Shown here in pieces: positions 8,455 through 16,754 of a stretch of 64,000 nucleotides of DNA (position 1 is the first letter of the stretch; every line of letters starts with the position of its first letter). The translations under genes and the position numbers were made by a program. The DNA is from Actinacidiphila cocklensis (GTDB lineage Bacteria > Actinomycetota > Actinomycetes > Streptomycetales > Streptomycetaceae): the NCBI RefSeq assembly GCF_907177275.1, contig NZ_CAJSLV010000047.1:1-64000 (forward strand). Direction: 5' to 3'. The notes below the pieces were generated by a model, which had not been told where the DNA came from, did not search any database, and saw only the letters and a program-made list of their open reading frames with translations.

Positions 8455-9246
8455 TCAGTGCTGTCCGAGGCGTTTGAGCAGGGTGCTCAGACTGTGGGCG
8501 GCCTCGGTGACGGCCTGCGCGACCTCTTCGAGCCGGGCGTCGTCCATCCGGCTCTTGGGCGCCGAGCAGCTGATCGCGTCCATGCCCTGCCCGCCGCCCA
8601 GCGGCACCGCCACGCAGCGGATGTCCACCGAGTTCTCGCCGTCGTCCACCGCCCAGCCGCGCAGCCGGGTCTCGGCCAGCTGGGCCAGGAAGGCGTCGGG
8701 GTCGGTGACCGTGCTCGGGGTCAGCCGCTCCAGCGGCCAGTCCAGCCGCCGCTGCACCTCGGCGGGGTCGAACTGCGACAGCACCGCCTTGCCCAGTCCC
8801 GTGGCGTGCGCCGGCAGCCTTCTGCCGACCGCCGAGTACATCCGAAGCGCGTGCCGGGACTCGCGTTTTGCCAGGTAGACGACGTGTGTGCCGTCCAGCC
8901 TGCCCAGGTGAACCGCCTCGCCAGTCTCCTCGGCGAGGGCGTCGAGCACCGGCCCGGCGAGGCTGGTGACGTCGTCGCCCTCCAGGTAGGCGGTACCCGT
9001 CAGCAGGGCCTTGAGCCCGATGCCGTACCGCGTCCCCGAGGGGTCCAGATCGACCCACTTGCGGGCCTCCATGGTCCGCAGGATCGCGTGCAGGCTGCTC
9101 TTGGGCACGGCCATGGCCGCGGCCATCTCCGCGAGCGAGAGCCGCGCGCCCTGCACGCCGAGCAGTTCGAGCACCTCCAGGACGCGAGCCGCGGACTTCA
9201 CCTCTTCGGGCTTCCGCCCGCGTGCCGCTTCTGCCACCGATTCCAC
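8455..9246 (-). CDS. IclR-family transcriptional regulator
   Basis: A 263-residue regulator with an N-terminal winged helix (SLAEMAAAMAVPKSSLHAIL) and a C-terminal IclR effector domain (LAGPVLDALAEETGEAVHLG; HATGLGKAVLSQ; the Cys-containing MDAISCSAPKSR). The GTG at 9246 has GGAGG just upstream; the longer frame has no ribosome-binding site. It is divergent from the ABC importer gene and lies upstream of the dehydratase operon on the same strand, so it probably controls both. Its ligand is likely a sugar or sugar acid from this pathway. Confidence 0.9.
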   Translation of the reverse strand: MESVAEAARGRKPEEVKSAARVLEVLELLGVQGARLSLAEMAAAMAVPKSSLHAILRTMEARKWVDLDPSGTRYGIGLKALLTGTAYLEGDDVTSLAGPVLDALAEETGEAVHLGRLDGTHVVYLAKRESRHALRMYSAVGRRLPAHATGLGKAVLSQFDPAEVQRRLDWPLERLTPSTVTDPDAFLAQLAETRLRGWAVDDGENSVDIRCVAVPLGGGQGMDAISCSAPKSRMDDARLEEVAQAVTEAAHSLSTLLKRLGQH

Positions 9247-9312
9247 TGATCCTCCGCTCCCCGCGCCACGCCCACACGGCCGCGCTGAGCCCATCTCACC
9301 TCAGCGCGCGTC

Positions 9313-9342
9313 TTGACGCTATACCAAACGCGACCCTAAGTT
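9313..9342 (+). promoter_or_regulatory. Possible promoter of the sugar ABC importer operon
   Basis: TTGACG (9313-9318), 18 bases, TAAGTT (9337-9342), about 55 bases before the ATG at 9398. It lies in the 151-bp gap between the divergent IclR gene and the importer. Short repeats (TTCAG/CTGAA; TTCGG/CCGAA) lie between it and the start codon. Confidence 0.45.
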
Positions 9343-9397
9343 CAGTCACTCCAACGTCATTCGGTCTTCTGAACGGCCGAAGCCTAGGTAGGGGCCC

Positions 9398-10795
9398 ATG
9401 CGCACTCCATTCGCACGTTTTACCCCGAAAACCAGATTTGCCGCCGTGACGGTGGCGACCGTCCTGTCGCTGAGCCCGCTGGCCGCCTGCGGCGGCGGCT
9501 CCTCGGGGTCGGGCGACGCCAAGTCGCTGACGATGTGGACCTTCAAGCAGTCGCACGTGGCGGCGCTGAAGAACGCCGCAGCCCAGTTCAAGAAGCAGAC
9601 CGGCATCACGGTCACCGTGCAGGCCTACGGCCCGGACGACGCCTACACCACCAAGGTGCAGGCCGCCGCGAAGACCCACGACCTGCCCGACGTGCTCGAA
9701 GTCCACTCCGACGGCGAGGACTTCGCACTCGGCGCGACCGGCATCGCCCGCGACCTGGCCAAGGACGTCGGCGCCGACTGGAGCGGCCTGTACCAGAAGG
9801 GCGTCCAGACCTCCGGCACGGTGACCCCCGCGCACTACAAGGAGTCCATCCCCTCGGACTCCAAGTCGCACGGCGTCAAGGAGGGCCAGCGCTTCAGCGT
9901 CCCGCTGACCTCGGGCACCTTCGGCATCGTCATGGGCAACAAGAAGATGCTGGCCGCCGCCGGCATCACCAAGCCCCCGGCCAGCTACGAGGAGTTCCTC
10001 ACCGACCTCAAGGCGACGACCGGCAAGGACCCGAAGAACGGCGGCGTCAGCCTCGGCCTGAAGGTCAAGGCGACCGGTCTGACCTGGGGCCTCCAGCCGC
10101 TGGCCTTCGGTGAGCTGGGCAAGGAGAAGTACCAGGCGCTGTGGGGCCAGGACGCCTCCGCCGACTTCGCCTCGCCCGACGGCCAGAAGGTGCTCGGCCT
10201 GTACTCGCAGATGCAGCCGTACTGGATGCCGGGCACCCAGACGCTGGACATCGACGCGGCCGACCAGGCCTTCGCCCAGGGCAAGTCCGCCTGGGACATC
10301 GGCGGCACCTTCACGCTGGCCTTCCTCCAGCAGAACGGCATGAACCCCGAGGACGTCATGGCCTTCGGCTTCCCCGGCCCGCAGGGCGGCGCGGTGCCCA
10401 AGCCGGCCCTCGCCCCGCTGGCGCTCACCGGCCTGACGGTCTCGGCGACCAGCAGCCACCCGGAGAACGCCGAGAAGTGGATGAAGTTCCTGGCGCAGCC
10501 GGCCGTCGCCTCGCAGTTCGCCAAGGACGCCACCGAGGTGCCGTCCACCGAGCTCGGCGCCGACGCCGCCTCCGTGATGGGCGCGACCCTCGCCGACATG
10601 ACCAAGGCCTTCGAGGGCAGCCCGGAGAACACCTACGACCCGAACGTCAACGACTTCCGGCCGCCGGGATACGACCAGGACTCGATGGCCGAGATACTCG
10701 CCGACCTCACCCCGCTGAAGCAGAAGAGCCCCGAGGCCACCGGCAAGGCCCTGGCGAAGCTCAACAACAACTTCTGGGCGACGGCGAACAAGTGA
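9398..10795 (+). CDS. Sugar ABC transporter substrate-binding lipoprotein
   Basis: A 465-residue extracellular solute-binding protein of the family that binds malto- and other oligosaccharides. The signal peptide ends in a lipobox (LAAC, Cys31), so the mature protein is membrane-anchored. Family features include MWTFKQSHVAALKNAAAQF at the mature N-terminus and, later, a run typical of the second lobe (WDIGGTFTLAFLQQNG). It is the first gene of an importer operon and is followed with a 4-bp overlap by the first permease. No ATPase gene is present, so a shared MsiK-type ATPase elsewhere in the genome is expected, as is usual in Streptomyces. The gene context suggests a mannose-containing ligand. 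Confidence 0.92.
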   Translation: MRTPFARFTPKTRFAAVTVATVLSLSPLAACGGGSSGSGDAKSLTMWTFKQSHVAALKNAAAQFKKQTGITVTVQAYGPDDAYTTKVQAAAKTHDLPDVLEVHSDGEDFALGATGIARDLAKDVGADWSGLYQKGVQTSGTVTPAHYKESIPSDSKSHGVKEGQRFSVPLTSGTFGIVMGNKKMLAAAGITKPPASYEEFLTDLKATTGKDPKNGGVSLGLKVKATGLTWGLQPLAFGELGKEKYQALWGQDASADFASPDGQKVLGLYSQMQPYWMPGTQTLDIDAADQAFAQGKSAWDIGGTFTLAFLQQNGMNPEDVMAFGFPGPQGGAVPKPALAPLALTGLTVSATSSHPENAEKWMKFLAQPAVASQFAKDATEVPSTELGADAASVMGATLADMTKAFEGSPENTYDPNVNDFRPPGYDQDSMAEILADLTPLKQKSPEATGKALAKLNNNFWATANK

Positions 10796-11799
10796 CGACC
10801 GCACCCCGTCCCGCGCTGACGGAGACGGCCGCCGCCGGCCGGGGAGGCGCTCCCCGGCCGGCAGGTGCGGCCGGCCCCGACGGCGGCCGGCGCGTTATGC
10901 GCCGCCGCACCTACGAGGCAGTCTCCGGTTATCTCTTCGTCGCCCCCGCCGTGATCCTCTTCGCGGTCATGGGCCTGTACACCGTCGGCTACGGCTTCCT
11001 GCTGAGCTTCGCCCAGTGGAACGGCTTCGCTCCGCACTGGGACTGGGTGGGCCTGCAGAACTACAAGGACCTGCTCTGGCAGAACCCCGCCTACGCCCCG
11101 CGGCTGCACCACGCGGCGATCCACACGCTGTACGTGATGATCGCCGTCCCGCTGCTGACCGTGCTGGTGTCCTTCCCGCTCGCGGTGCTGCTCAACTCGG
11201 CCAAGCGGATGCAGGGCGTGCTGCGCTCGGTCTACTTCGTGCCGTACGTGACCAGCGGCATCGCGGTCTTCTTCGCCTGGCAGTACATCCTGCAGCCGGA
11301 CGGCGCGATCAACAGCGTGCTCAGCAGCCTCGGCATGGGCTCGCTCGCGCAGCCGCAGGGCTGGCTCGGCAATCCCGACACCGCACTGCCCACCATGATC
11401 GTGGTCACCGTGTGGGGTTCCGTGCCGGTCGCGATGCTGCTCTACCTGACGGGCCTGCAGGGCATCGACCGCAGCGTGCTGGAGGCCTCGCAGCTGGACG
11501 GCGCCGGCTGGTGGCGCACCAACGCCTCGGTGGTGTGGCCGCTGGTGCGGCCGATCACCTCGATCGTGGTGCTGCTGAACCTGCGCGACTCGCTGCAGGG
11601 CTTCCAGACCTTCCTGGTGATGACCAACGGCGGCCCCGGCGACCACACCAACGTGCTGGGCCTTGAGGCCTACCGGCTGGCCTTCCTCAAGGACCTCGCG
11701 CCGACCCTCGGGCTCGCCAGTGCGCTCGGCTGGATCCTCTTCGCCGCCGCGCTGGTCATCGCGCTGATCAACCTGCGAGTCATGCGGAGCAAGACATGA
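10792..11799 (+). CDS. Sugar ABC transporter permease (MalF/UgpA type)
   Basis: A 335-residue inner-membrane permease. After a polar Gly/Pro-rich N-terminus the first membrane segment starts near residue 45 (SGYLFVAPAVILFAVMGLYT), and the usual six-helix core follows. The EAA loop, which contacts the ATPase, is visible as EASQLDGAGWWRTNASVVWPL. The GTG at 10792 overlaps the preceding stop (GTGA); an internal ATG lies 35 codons later. It pairs with the next permease. Confidence 0.9.
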   Translation: MTTAPRPALTETAAAGRGGAPRPAGAAGPDGGRRVMRRRTYEAVSGYLFVAPAVILFAVMGLYTVGYGFLLSFAQWNGFAPHWDWVGLQNYKDLLWQNPAYAPRLHHAAIHTLYVMIAVPLLTVLVSFPLAVLLNSAKRMQGVLRSVYFVPYVTSGIAVFFAWQYILQPDGAINSVLSSLGMGSLAQPQGWLGNPDTALPTMIVVTVWGSVPVAMLLYLTGLQGIDRSVLEASQLDGAGWWRTNASVVWPLVRPITSIVVLLNLRDSLQGFQTFLVMTNGGPGDHTNVLGLEAYRLAFLKDLAPTLGLASALGWILFAAALVIALINLRVMRSKT

Positions 11800-12686
11800 C
11801 AACGATTCCCCTCGCATCCCGGCCGGGCCGCGCCCCCGGCGGCAGCGGCACAGGAGCGGCCCGCGCCCGCAGGATCAGTGCCCGGGTGCTGGTCGGCGCC
11901 CTGCTCGCGCTCTACGGCGTGATCAGCATCTACCCCTTCCTGTGGATGGTCTCGGCGGCGTTCAAGGACCAGGTCGAGGTGATCAGGGGCGGCCATCTGA
12001 TCCCGCACCACCCGACCTTCCAGACGCTGACCGACACCTGGAACCAGCTGCACTTCTTCCGCTACTTCATGAACAGCCTGGAGGTCAGCGCACTGACCGT
12101 GGTGCTGACCCTGGTGGTCTACGCGGCCGCCGGCTACGCCTTCGCGGTGCTGGACTTCCCCGGCCGCGGCGCGCTGCAGAAACTGTTCGTGGCACTGCTG
12201 TTCGTGCCCGGTGTCACGGTGATGCTGCCGATCGTGCTGCTGGAGAACAAGATGGGCATCCTCGGCACCCACATGGGCCTGGTGCTGCCCTTCGTCAACG
12301 GCGGCGCCCCGCTGTCGGTGCTGCTGATGACCGGTGCCTTCGCCACCGTGCCCAAGGAGCTGCGGGAGTCCGCGCGGGTCGACGGCGCGAACGAGTTCCA
12401 CATCTTCACCCGCATCTACCTGCCGCTGACCCGGCCGGCGCTGATCACGGTGGCCCTGATCACCGCGATCCCCACCTGGAACGAGTACCTGCTGACCCGG
12501 GTCTCGCTCAACGACGAGAGCACGTACACCCTGCCGCTGGGCCTGCAGACCCTCGCCGCGCAGAACGTGCCGCACTACAACAACCTGATGGCCGGCGCGC
12601 TCATCGTGGTGGTGCCGGTGATCCTGCTCTTCCTGAGCCTGCAGCGCTACTTCGTCAACGGCCTGGTCGGGGCGGTGAAGGGCTGA
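11796..12686 (+). CDS. Sugar ABC transporter permease (MalG/UgpE type)
   Basis: A 296-residue permease with about six membrane helices. Its EAA loop reads ESARVDGANEFHIFTRIYLPL, and the ending ...LQRYFVNGLVGAVKG is typical of the MalG-like partner. The ATG overlaps the stop of the first permease by 4 bp, and its own stop shares one base with the next start (TGATG). The whole importer is therefore one tightly coupled operon. Confidence 0.92.
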   Translation: MTTIPLASRPGRAPGGSGTGAARARRISARVLVGALLALYGVISIYPFLWMVSAAFKDQVEVIRGGHLIPHHPTFQTLTDTWNQLHFFRYFMNSLEVSALTVVLTLVVYAAAGYAFAVLDFPGRGALQKLFVALLFVPGVTVMLPIVLLENKMGILGTHMGLVLPFVNGGAPLSVLLMTGAFATVPKELRESARVDGANEFHIFTRIYLPLTRPALITVALITAIPTWNEYLLTRVSLNDESTYTLPLGLQTLAAQNVPHYNNLMAGALIVVVPVILLFLSLQRYFVNGLVGAVKG

Positions 12687-13519
12687 TGCGCATCCTCGTG
12701 ACGGGGGCCGCCGGGCACATCGGCGGCCATGTCACAGCAGAGCTGCTGGACGCGGGGCACGAGCTGGTGCTGACCGACCTGCTGCCGGTGGACGAGCCGC
12801 GCGCGCACCGGGTGCACACCGGCGACCTCCAGGACCCCGAGCTGGTGCGCAAGGCGATGGACGGCGTCGAGGCGGTGGTGCACCTGGGGGCGATCCCGCA
12901 CCCCAACGTGGACGACCCCAGCGCGATGTTCGCCGCCAACTGCCACACCGCGCACCGGGTCTTCCAGGAGGCGGGCGCGGCCGGGGTGCGGCGGGTGGTG
13001 GCCGCCTCCAGCATGGCGGCGACCGGGCTCGCCTGGTCGCCGGTGCCGGTCTCGCCGGCGTACGTCCCGCTGGACGAGGCGCATCCGAGCCTGGTCCGCG
13101 ACCCCTACGGGCTGTCCAAGGTGGTGCTCGAAGAGGTCGCGGCGACGGCGCACCGGCGCTTCGGCCTGGACGCGGTGTGCATGCGCTTCCCCTTCACCGG
13201 CACCGGCGAACGGCTCGACCACTTCCTCGCCGCCTGCGCCGCCGACCCCGCCGCGCAGCGGCACGACCTGTGGGGCTGGCTGCACACCCTCGACGCGGCG
13301 CGGGCGGTCCGGCTGGCCGTCGAGGGCGACGTACGCGGCTGCCACGTCGTCAACGTCACCGCAGCCGACACCACCTCCACCGTGCCGTCCGCGGAACTGA
13401 TGGCCGCGCACCACCCCGGCGTGCCCGTACCGCCGTCGGTCACCGGGCACGGCACCCTGTTCGACACGACCGCTTGTACCGATCTGCTGGGGTTCGTCCC
13501 CCAGCGCACCTGGCGTTGA
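12686..13519 (+). CDS. NAD-dependent sugar epimerase/dehydrogenase (extended SDR)
   Basis: A 277-residue extended short-chain dehydrogenase. The nucleotide-binding motif is TGAAGHIGGH (6-15), the acidic residue for NAD is in LVLTDLLP, and the active-site pair is YGLSK after a Ser/Ser/Met segment (ASSMAA). Length and layout resemble uronate dehydrogenases and small NAD-dependent epimerases. It sits between the importer and the second mannosidase and probably oxidises or epimerises the imported or released sugar. The exact reaction cannot be read from the sequence. Confidence 0.85.
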   Translation: MRILVTGAAGHIGGHVTAELLDAGHELVLTDLLPVDEPRAHRVHTGDLQDPELVRKAMDGVEAVVHLGAIPHPNVDDPSAMFAANCHTAHRVFQEAGAAGVRRVVAASSMAATGLAWSPVPVSPAYVPLDEAHPSLVRDPYGLSKVVLEEVAATAHRRFGLDAVCMRFPFTGTGERLDHFLAACAADPAAQRHDLWGWLHTLDAARAVRLAVEGDVRGCHVVNVTAADTTSTVPSAELMAAHHPGVPVPPSVTGHGTLFDTTACTDLLGFVPQRTWR

Positions 13520-13570
13520 TCGCTCCCCCACCCCGGCCTCGGCAGACTCCCCAGCAGAAAGAGCACACCT

Positions 13571-16500
13571 GTGCATGACGACCGGCACATCGTCGAAGAG
13601 CGGATCACCAAATTCCTGGCGCAGGCCGTCAGACCGGCACTCTACGGCGCCCCCGTGGACCTCGGCCTGGCCGCCTGGCACGTCCCCGGCGAACCCGTCC
13701 CGGTGGCCGACGCCCTGACGGCGGCCTACGAACCCGTGGCGATCGGCGACACCTGGGGCGGCCCCTGGTCGACCAGCTGGCTCAAGGCCACCGGAAGCAT
13801 CCCGCGGGAATGGGCGGGGCGGCGCGTCGAGGCGGTCTTCGACCTGGGCTTCGACCCGTCCAAGGGACCGGGCGGCCAGGCCGAGGGCTTCGTGCACGAC
13901 GCCGCCGGCTCCCCCGTCCAGGGGCTGCACCCGCACCACCGCAGCGTGCTGCTCGCCGAACCCGCGGCGGGCGGCGAGCCGGTGGACCTGCTGGTGGAGC
14001 TGGCCGCCAACCCGATGATCGAGGGCGCCAAGTCGGTCGGCACCCGTTTCGGGTCCCGGCAGACCGCAGGCACCGACCACCTCTACCAGCTGCGGGCCGC
14101 GCACATCGCCGTCCGCGAGGACGCGGTGTGGCACCTGCTGCACGACATGGAGGTGCTCGACGAGCTGATGCGGCAGCTGCCGGTGGGCGGTTCGCGCCGG
14201 CACGAGATCCTGCGGGCGCTGGCCCACGCGATCGACGCGGTCGACGTCACGGACGTGCCCGGCACCGCGCAGGCCGCCCGCGACCGGCTCGCCGACGTCC
14301 TGTCCCGGCCCGCCTACGCCTCCGCGCACACCGTCACCGCGGTGGGCCACGCGCACATCGACTCGGCGTGGCTGTGGCCGATCCGGGAGACCGTACGCAA
14401 GTGCGCGCGCACCTTCACCAACATGACCACGCTCGCCGAGGAGTACCCCGAGCTGGTCTTCGCCTGCTCCTCCGCGCAGCAGTACGCCTGGATCAAGGAG
14501 CGCCGCCCGGAGATCTTCGAGCGGATCAAGAAGGCGGTGACCGACGGCAACTGGGCGCCGGTCGGCGGCATGTGGGTGGAGGCCGACGGCAACCTGCCCG
14601 GCGGTGAGGCGCTGGCCCGCCAGCTGATCTTCGGACGGCGCTTCTTCGCCGAGGAGTTCGGCATCGCGCAGGAAGGGGTGTGGCTGCCGGACTCCTTCGG
14701 CTACACCGCCGCCTACCCGCAGCTGGCGAAGCTGGCGGGGGCGAGCTGGTTCCTCACCCAGAAGCTGTCGTGGAACGAGACCAACCGGCTGCCGCACCAC
14801 ACCTTCGACTGGGAGGGCATCGACGGCACCCGGATCTTCACCCACTTCCCGCCGGTCGACACCTACAACGCCAGCCTGACCGGCGCCGAACTGGCGCACG
14901 CCGAGAACAACTTCGCCGACAAGGGCGCGGCGACCCGCTCGCTCGCCCCGTTCGGCTTCGGCGACGGCGGCGGCGGCCCCACCCGGGAGATGCTGGAGAA
15001 GGCCCGCAGGCTGCGCAACCTGGAGGGCTCCACCCGGGTCGAGGTCGGCGACCCCGCGGACTTCTTCGCCGCGGCCCGCGCCGAGTACGACCGGCTGCCG
15101 GTCTGGCGCGGCGAGCTGTACCTGGAGAACCACCGCGGCACGTACACCAGCCAGGCCCGCACCAAGCGCGGCAACCGGCGGGCCGAGGCGCTGCTGCGGG
15201 AGGCCGAGCTGTGGTCGGTGGCCGCGGCCGTGCGCTGCGGGGCGCCCTACCCGTACGAGCGGCTGGAGTCGATCTGGCAGCGGGTGCTGCTGCACCAGTT
15301 CCACGACATCCTGCCCGGCTCCTCGATCGCCTGGGTGCACCAGGAGGCCGAGGCGGTGCACGCCGAACTCCAGGCCGAGCTGGCCGAGGTGATCGGTACG
15401 GCGCTGGACGGCGGCGAGGGCCTGGCCTTCTTCAACGCCGGCCCCTACGCCCGGCGCGAGGTGGCCGTCCTCCCGGCGGAGCTGCGCACCGAGGGCGGCC
15501 AGCCGCTGTCCGACGGGCGGCAGGCCGTCCTGGTGGAGGCGCCGCCGCTCGGCACCGGGCGGGTCGTGGCCGGCGGGCCGCCCCCGGTCGCGGCGAGCAC
15601 GCAGGACGGCACGACCGTGCTGGACAACGGGGTGCTGCGGGTGCTGATCGACGCCGCGGGGCTGGTGCGCTCCGTCTACGACCTGCGGGCCCGCCGCGAG
15701 GCGATCGCGCCGGGCAGCGCGGGCAATCTCCTGCAGCTGCATCCGGACGACCCGAACCTGTGGAGCGCCTGGAACATCGACGGCTACTACCGGGACACCG
15801 TCAGGGACCTGGACGAGGCGGTGTCGGTCGAACTGGCCGAGTCGGGGCCGCTGCTGGCCTCGGTGCGGGTGGAGCGCGCCTTCGGCGGCTCGCACCTGGT
15901 GCAGCACCTGGAGCTGACCGCGGGCAGCGACCGGCTCACCGTCAGGACCGACATCGACTGGCAGGAGCGCGACACACTGCTCAAGGCCGCCTGGCCGGTC
16001 AACGTGCACGCCGACACCGAGAGCGCGGAGATCCAGTTCGGGCACGTGCGCCGCCCCACCCACGAGAACACCAGCTGGGACGCGGCCCGTTTCGAGCTGT
16101 GGGCGCACCGCTGGGTGCACATCGGCGAGCACGGCTGGGGCGCGGCGGTCGTCAACGACTCCACGTATGGCCACGACGTCTCCCGGCAGACCCGCGAGGA
16201 CGGCGGCACCACGACCACCCTGCGCCTGTCGCTGCTGCGCTCCCCGCACAGCCCCGACCCGCAGGCCGACCGGGGCCGGCACTCCTTCTCCTACGCGCTG
16301 GTGGTCGGCGCAGGCGTCGGCGACGCGATCGCGGCGGGCTACGCGCTCAACCTGCCGCTGCGGCCCGCGGGCGTGGCGCCGGCCGGCGGGGCCGCGCTGA
16401 TCGCCGTGGACAACCCGGACATCACCGTGGAGACCGTCAAGCTCGCCGACGACCGGTCGGGCGACGTCGTGGTGCGGCTGTACGAGTCGCGCGGCGGTAC

Positions 16501-16660
16501 GGCCCGCGGTGCGCTGCGCGCCGACTTCGCGGTCTCCGGCGCCGAGGTCACCGACCTGCTGGAGAACCCGGTGGACCGGCTCGAACCGGAGGCCGGCGGC
16601 GCGCTGCCGCTGGACCTCCGCCCCTTCCAGATCCTCACGCTCCGGCTGCGCAGGACCTGA
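13571..16660 (+). CDS. GH38 alpha-mannosidase, canonical paralogue
   Basis: A 1029-residue cytoplasmic GH38 enzyme starting at GTG 13571 (MHDDRHIVEERITKFL, collinear with the start of the other mannosidase). The zinc motif GHAHID is at 259-264 and the nucleophile Asp374 is in WLPDSFGYTAAYPQ. Also present are TQKLSWNETNRLPHHTFDWE and the C-terminal zinc His (HQFHDILPGSS). All expected GH38 residues are present, so it should hydrolyse alpha-mannosides. It is the fifth gene of the importer operon, 51 bp after the epimerase. Similarity to the gene at 1934-5056 runs end to end, so the two are duplicates or an imported pair. Confidence 0.93.
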   Translation: MHDDRHIVEERITKFLAQAVRPALYGAPVDLGLAAWHVPGEPVPVADALTAAYEPVAIGDTWGGPWSTSWLKATGSIPREWAGRRVEAVFDLGFDPSKGPGGQAEGFVHDAAGSPVQGLHPHHRSVLLAEPAAGGEPVDLLVELAANPMIEGAKSVGTRFGSRQTAGTDHLYQLRAAHIAVREDAVWHLLHDMEVLDELMRQLPVGGSRRHEILRALAHAIDAVDVTDVPGTAQAARDRLADVLSRPAYASAHTVTAVGHAHIDSAWLWPIRETVRKCARTFTNMTTLAEEYPELVFACSSAQQYAWIKERRPEIFERIKKAVTDGNWAPVGGMWVEADGNLPGGEALARQLIFGRRFFAEEFGIAQEGVWLPDSFGYTAAYPQLAKLAGASWFLTQKLSWNETNRLPHHTFDWEGIDGTRIFTHFPPVDTYNASLTGAELAHAENNFADKGAATRSLAPFGFGDGGGGPTREMLEKARRLRNLEGSTRVEVGDPADFFAAARAEYDRLPVWRGELYLENHRGTYTSQARTKRGNRRAEALLREAELWSVAAAVRCGAPYPYERLESIWQRVLLHQFHDILPGSSIAWVHQEAEAVHAELQAELAEVIGTALDGGEGLAFFNAGPYARREVAVLPAELRTEGGQPLSDGRQAVLVEAPPLGTGRVVAGGPPPVAASTQDGTTVLDNGVLRVLIDAAGLVRSVYDLRARREAIAPGSAGNLLQLHPDDPNLWSAWNIDGYYRDTVRDLDEAVSVELAESGPLLASVRVERAFGGSHLVQHLELTAGSDRLTVRTDIDWQERDTLLKAAWPVNVHADTESAEIQFGHVRRPTHENTSWDAARFELWAHRWVHIGEHGWGAAVVNDSTYGHDVSRQTREDGGTTTTLRLSLLRSPHSPDPQADRGRHSFSYALVVGAGVGDAIAAGYALNLPLRPAGVAPAGGAALIAVDNPDITVETVKLADDRSGDVVVRLYESRGGTARGALRADFAVSGAEVTDLLENPVDRLEPEAGGALPLDLRPFQILTLRLRRT

Positions 16661-16674
16661 CCCGCGCGGCCCGC

Positions 16675-16699
16675 ACGCCTGCCGCCGTCCGGCAGGCGT
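16675..16699 (+). terminator. Hairpin between mannosidase and beta-helix genes
   Basis: ACGCCTGCC (16675-16683) and GGCAGGCGT (16691-16699) form a 9-bp stem with a 7-base loop. No T tract follows, so it may only attenuate or protect the mRNA end. Confidence 0.4.
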
Positions 16700-16754
16700 C
16701 GCTCCCGCACGACCCCTGACCCGCACGTCCCGTCGTGATCCTCGGAGGTTGTCC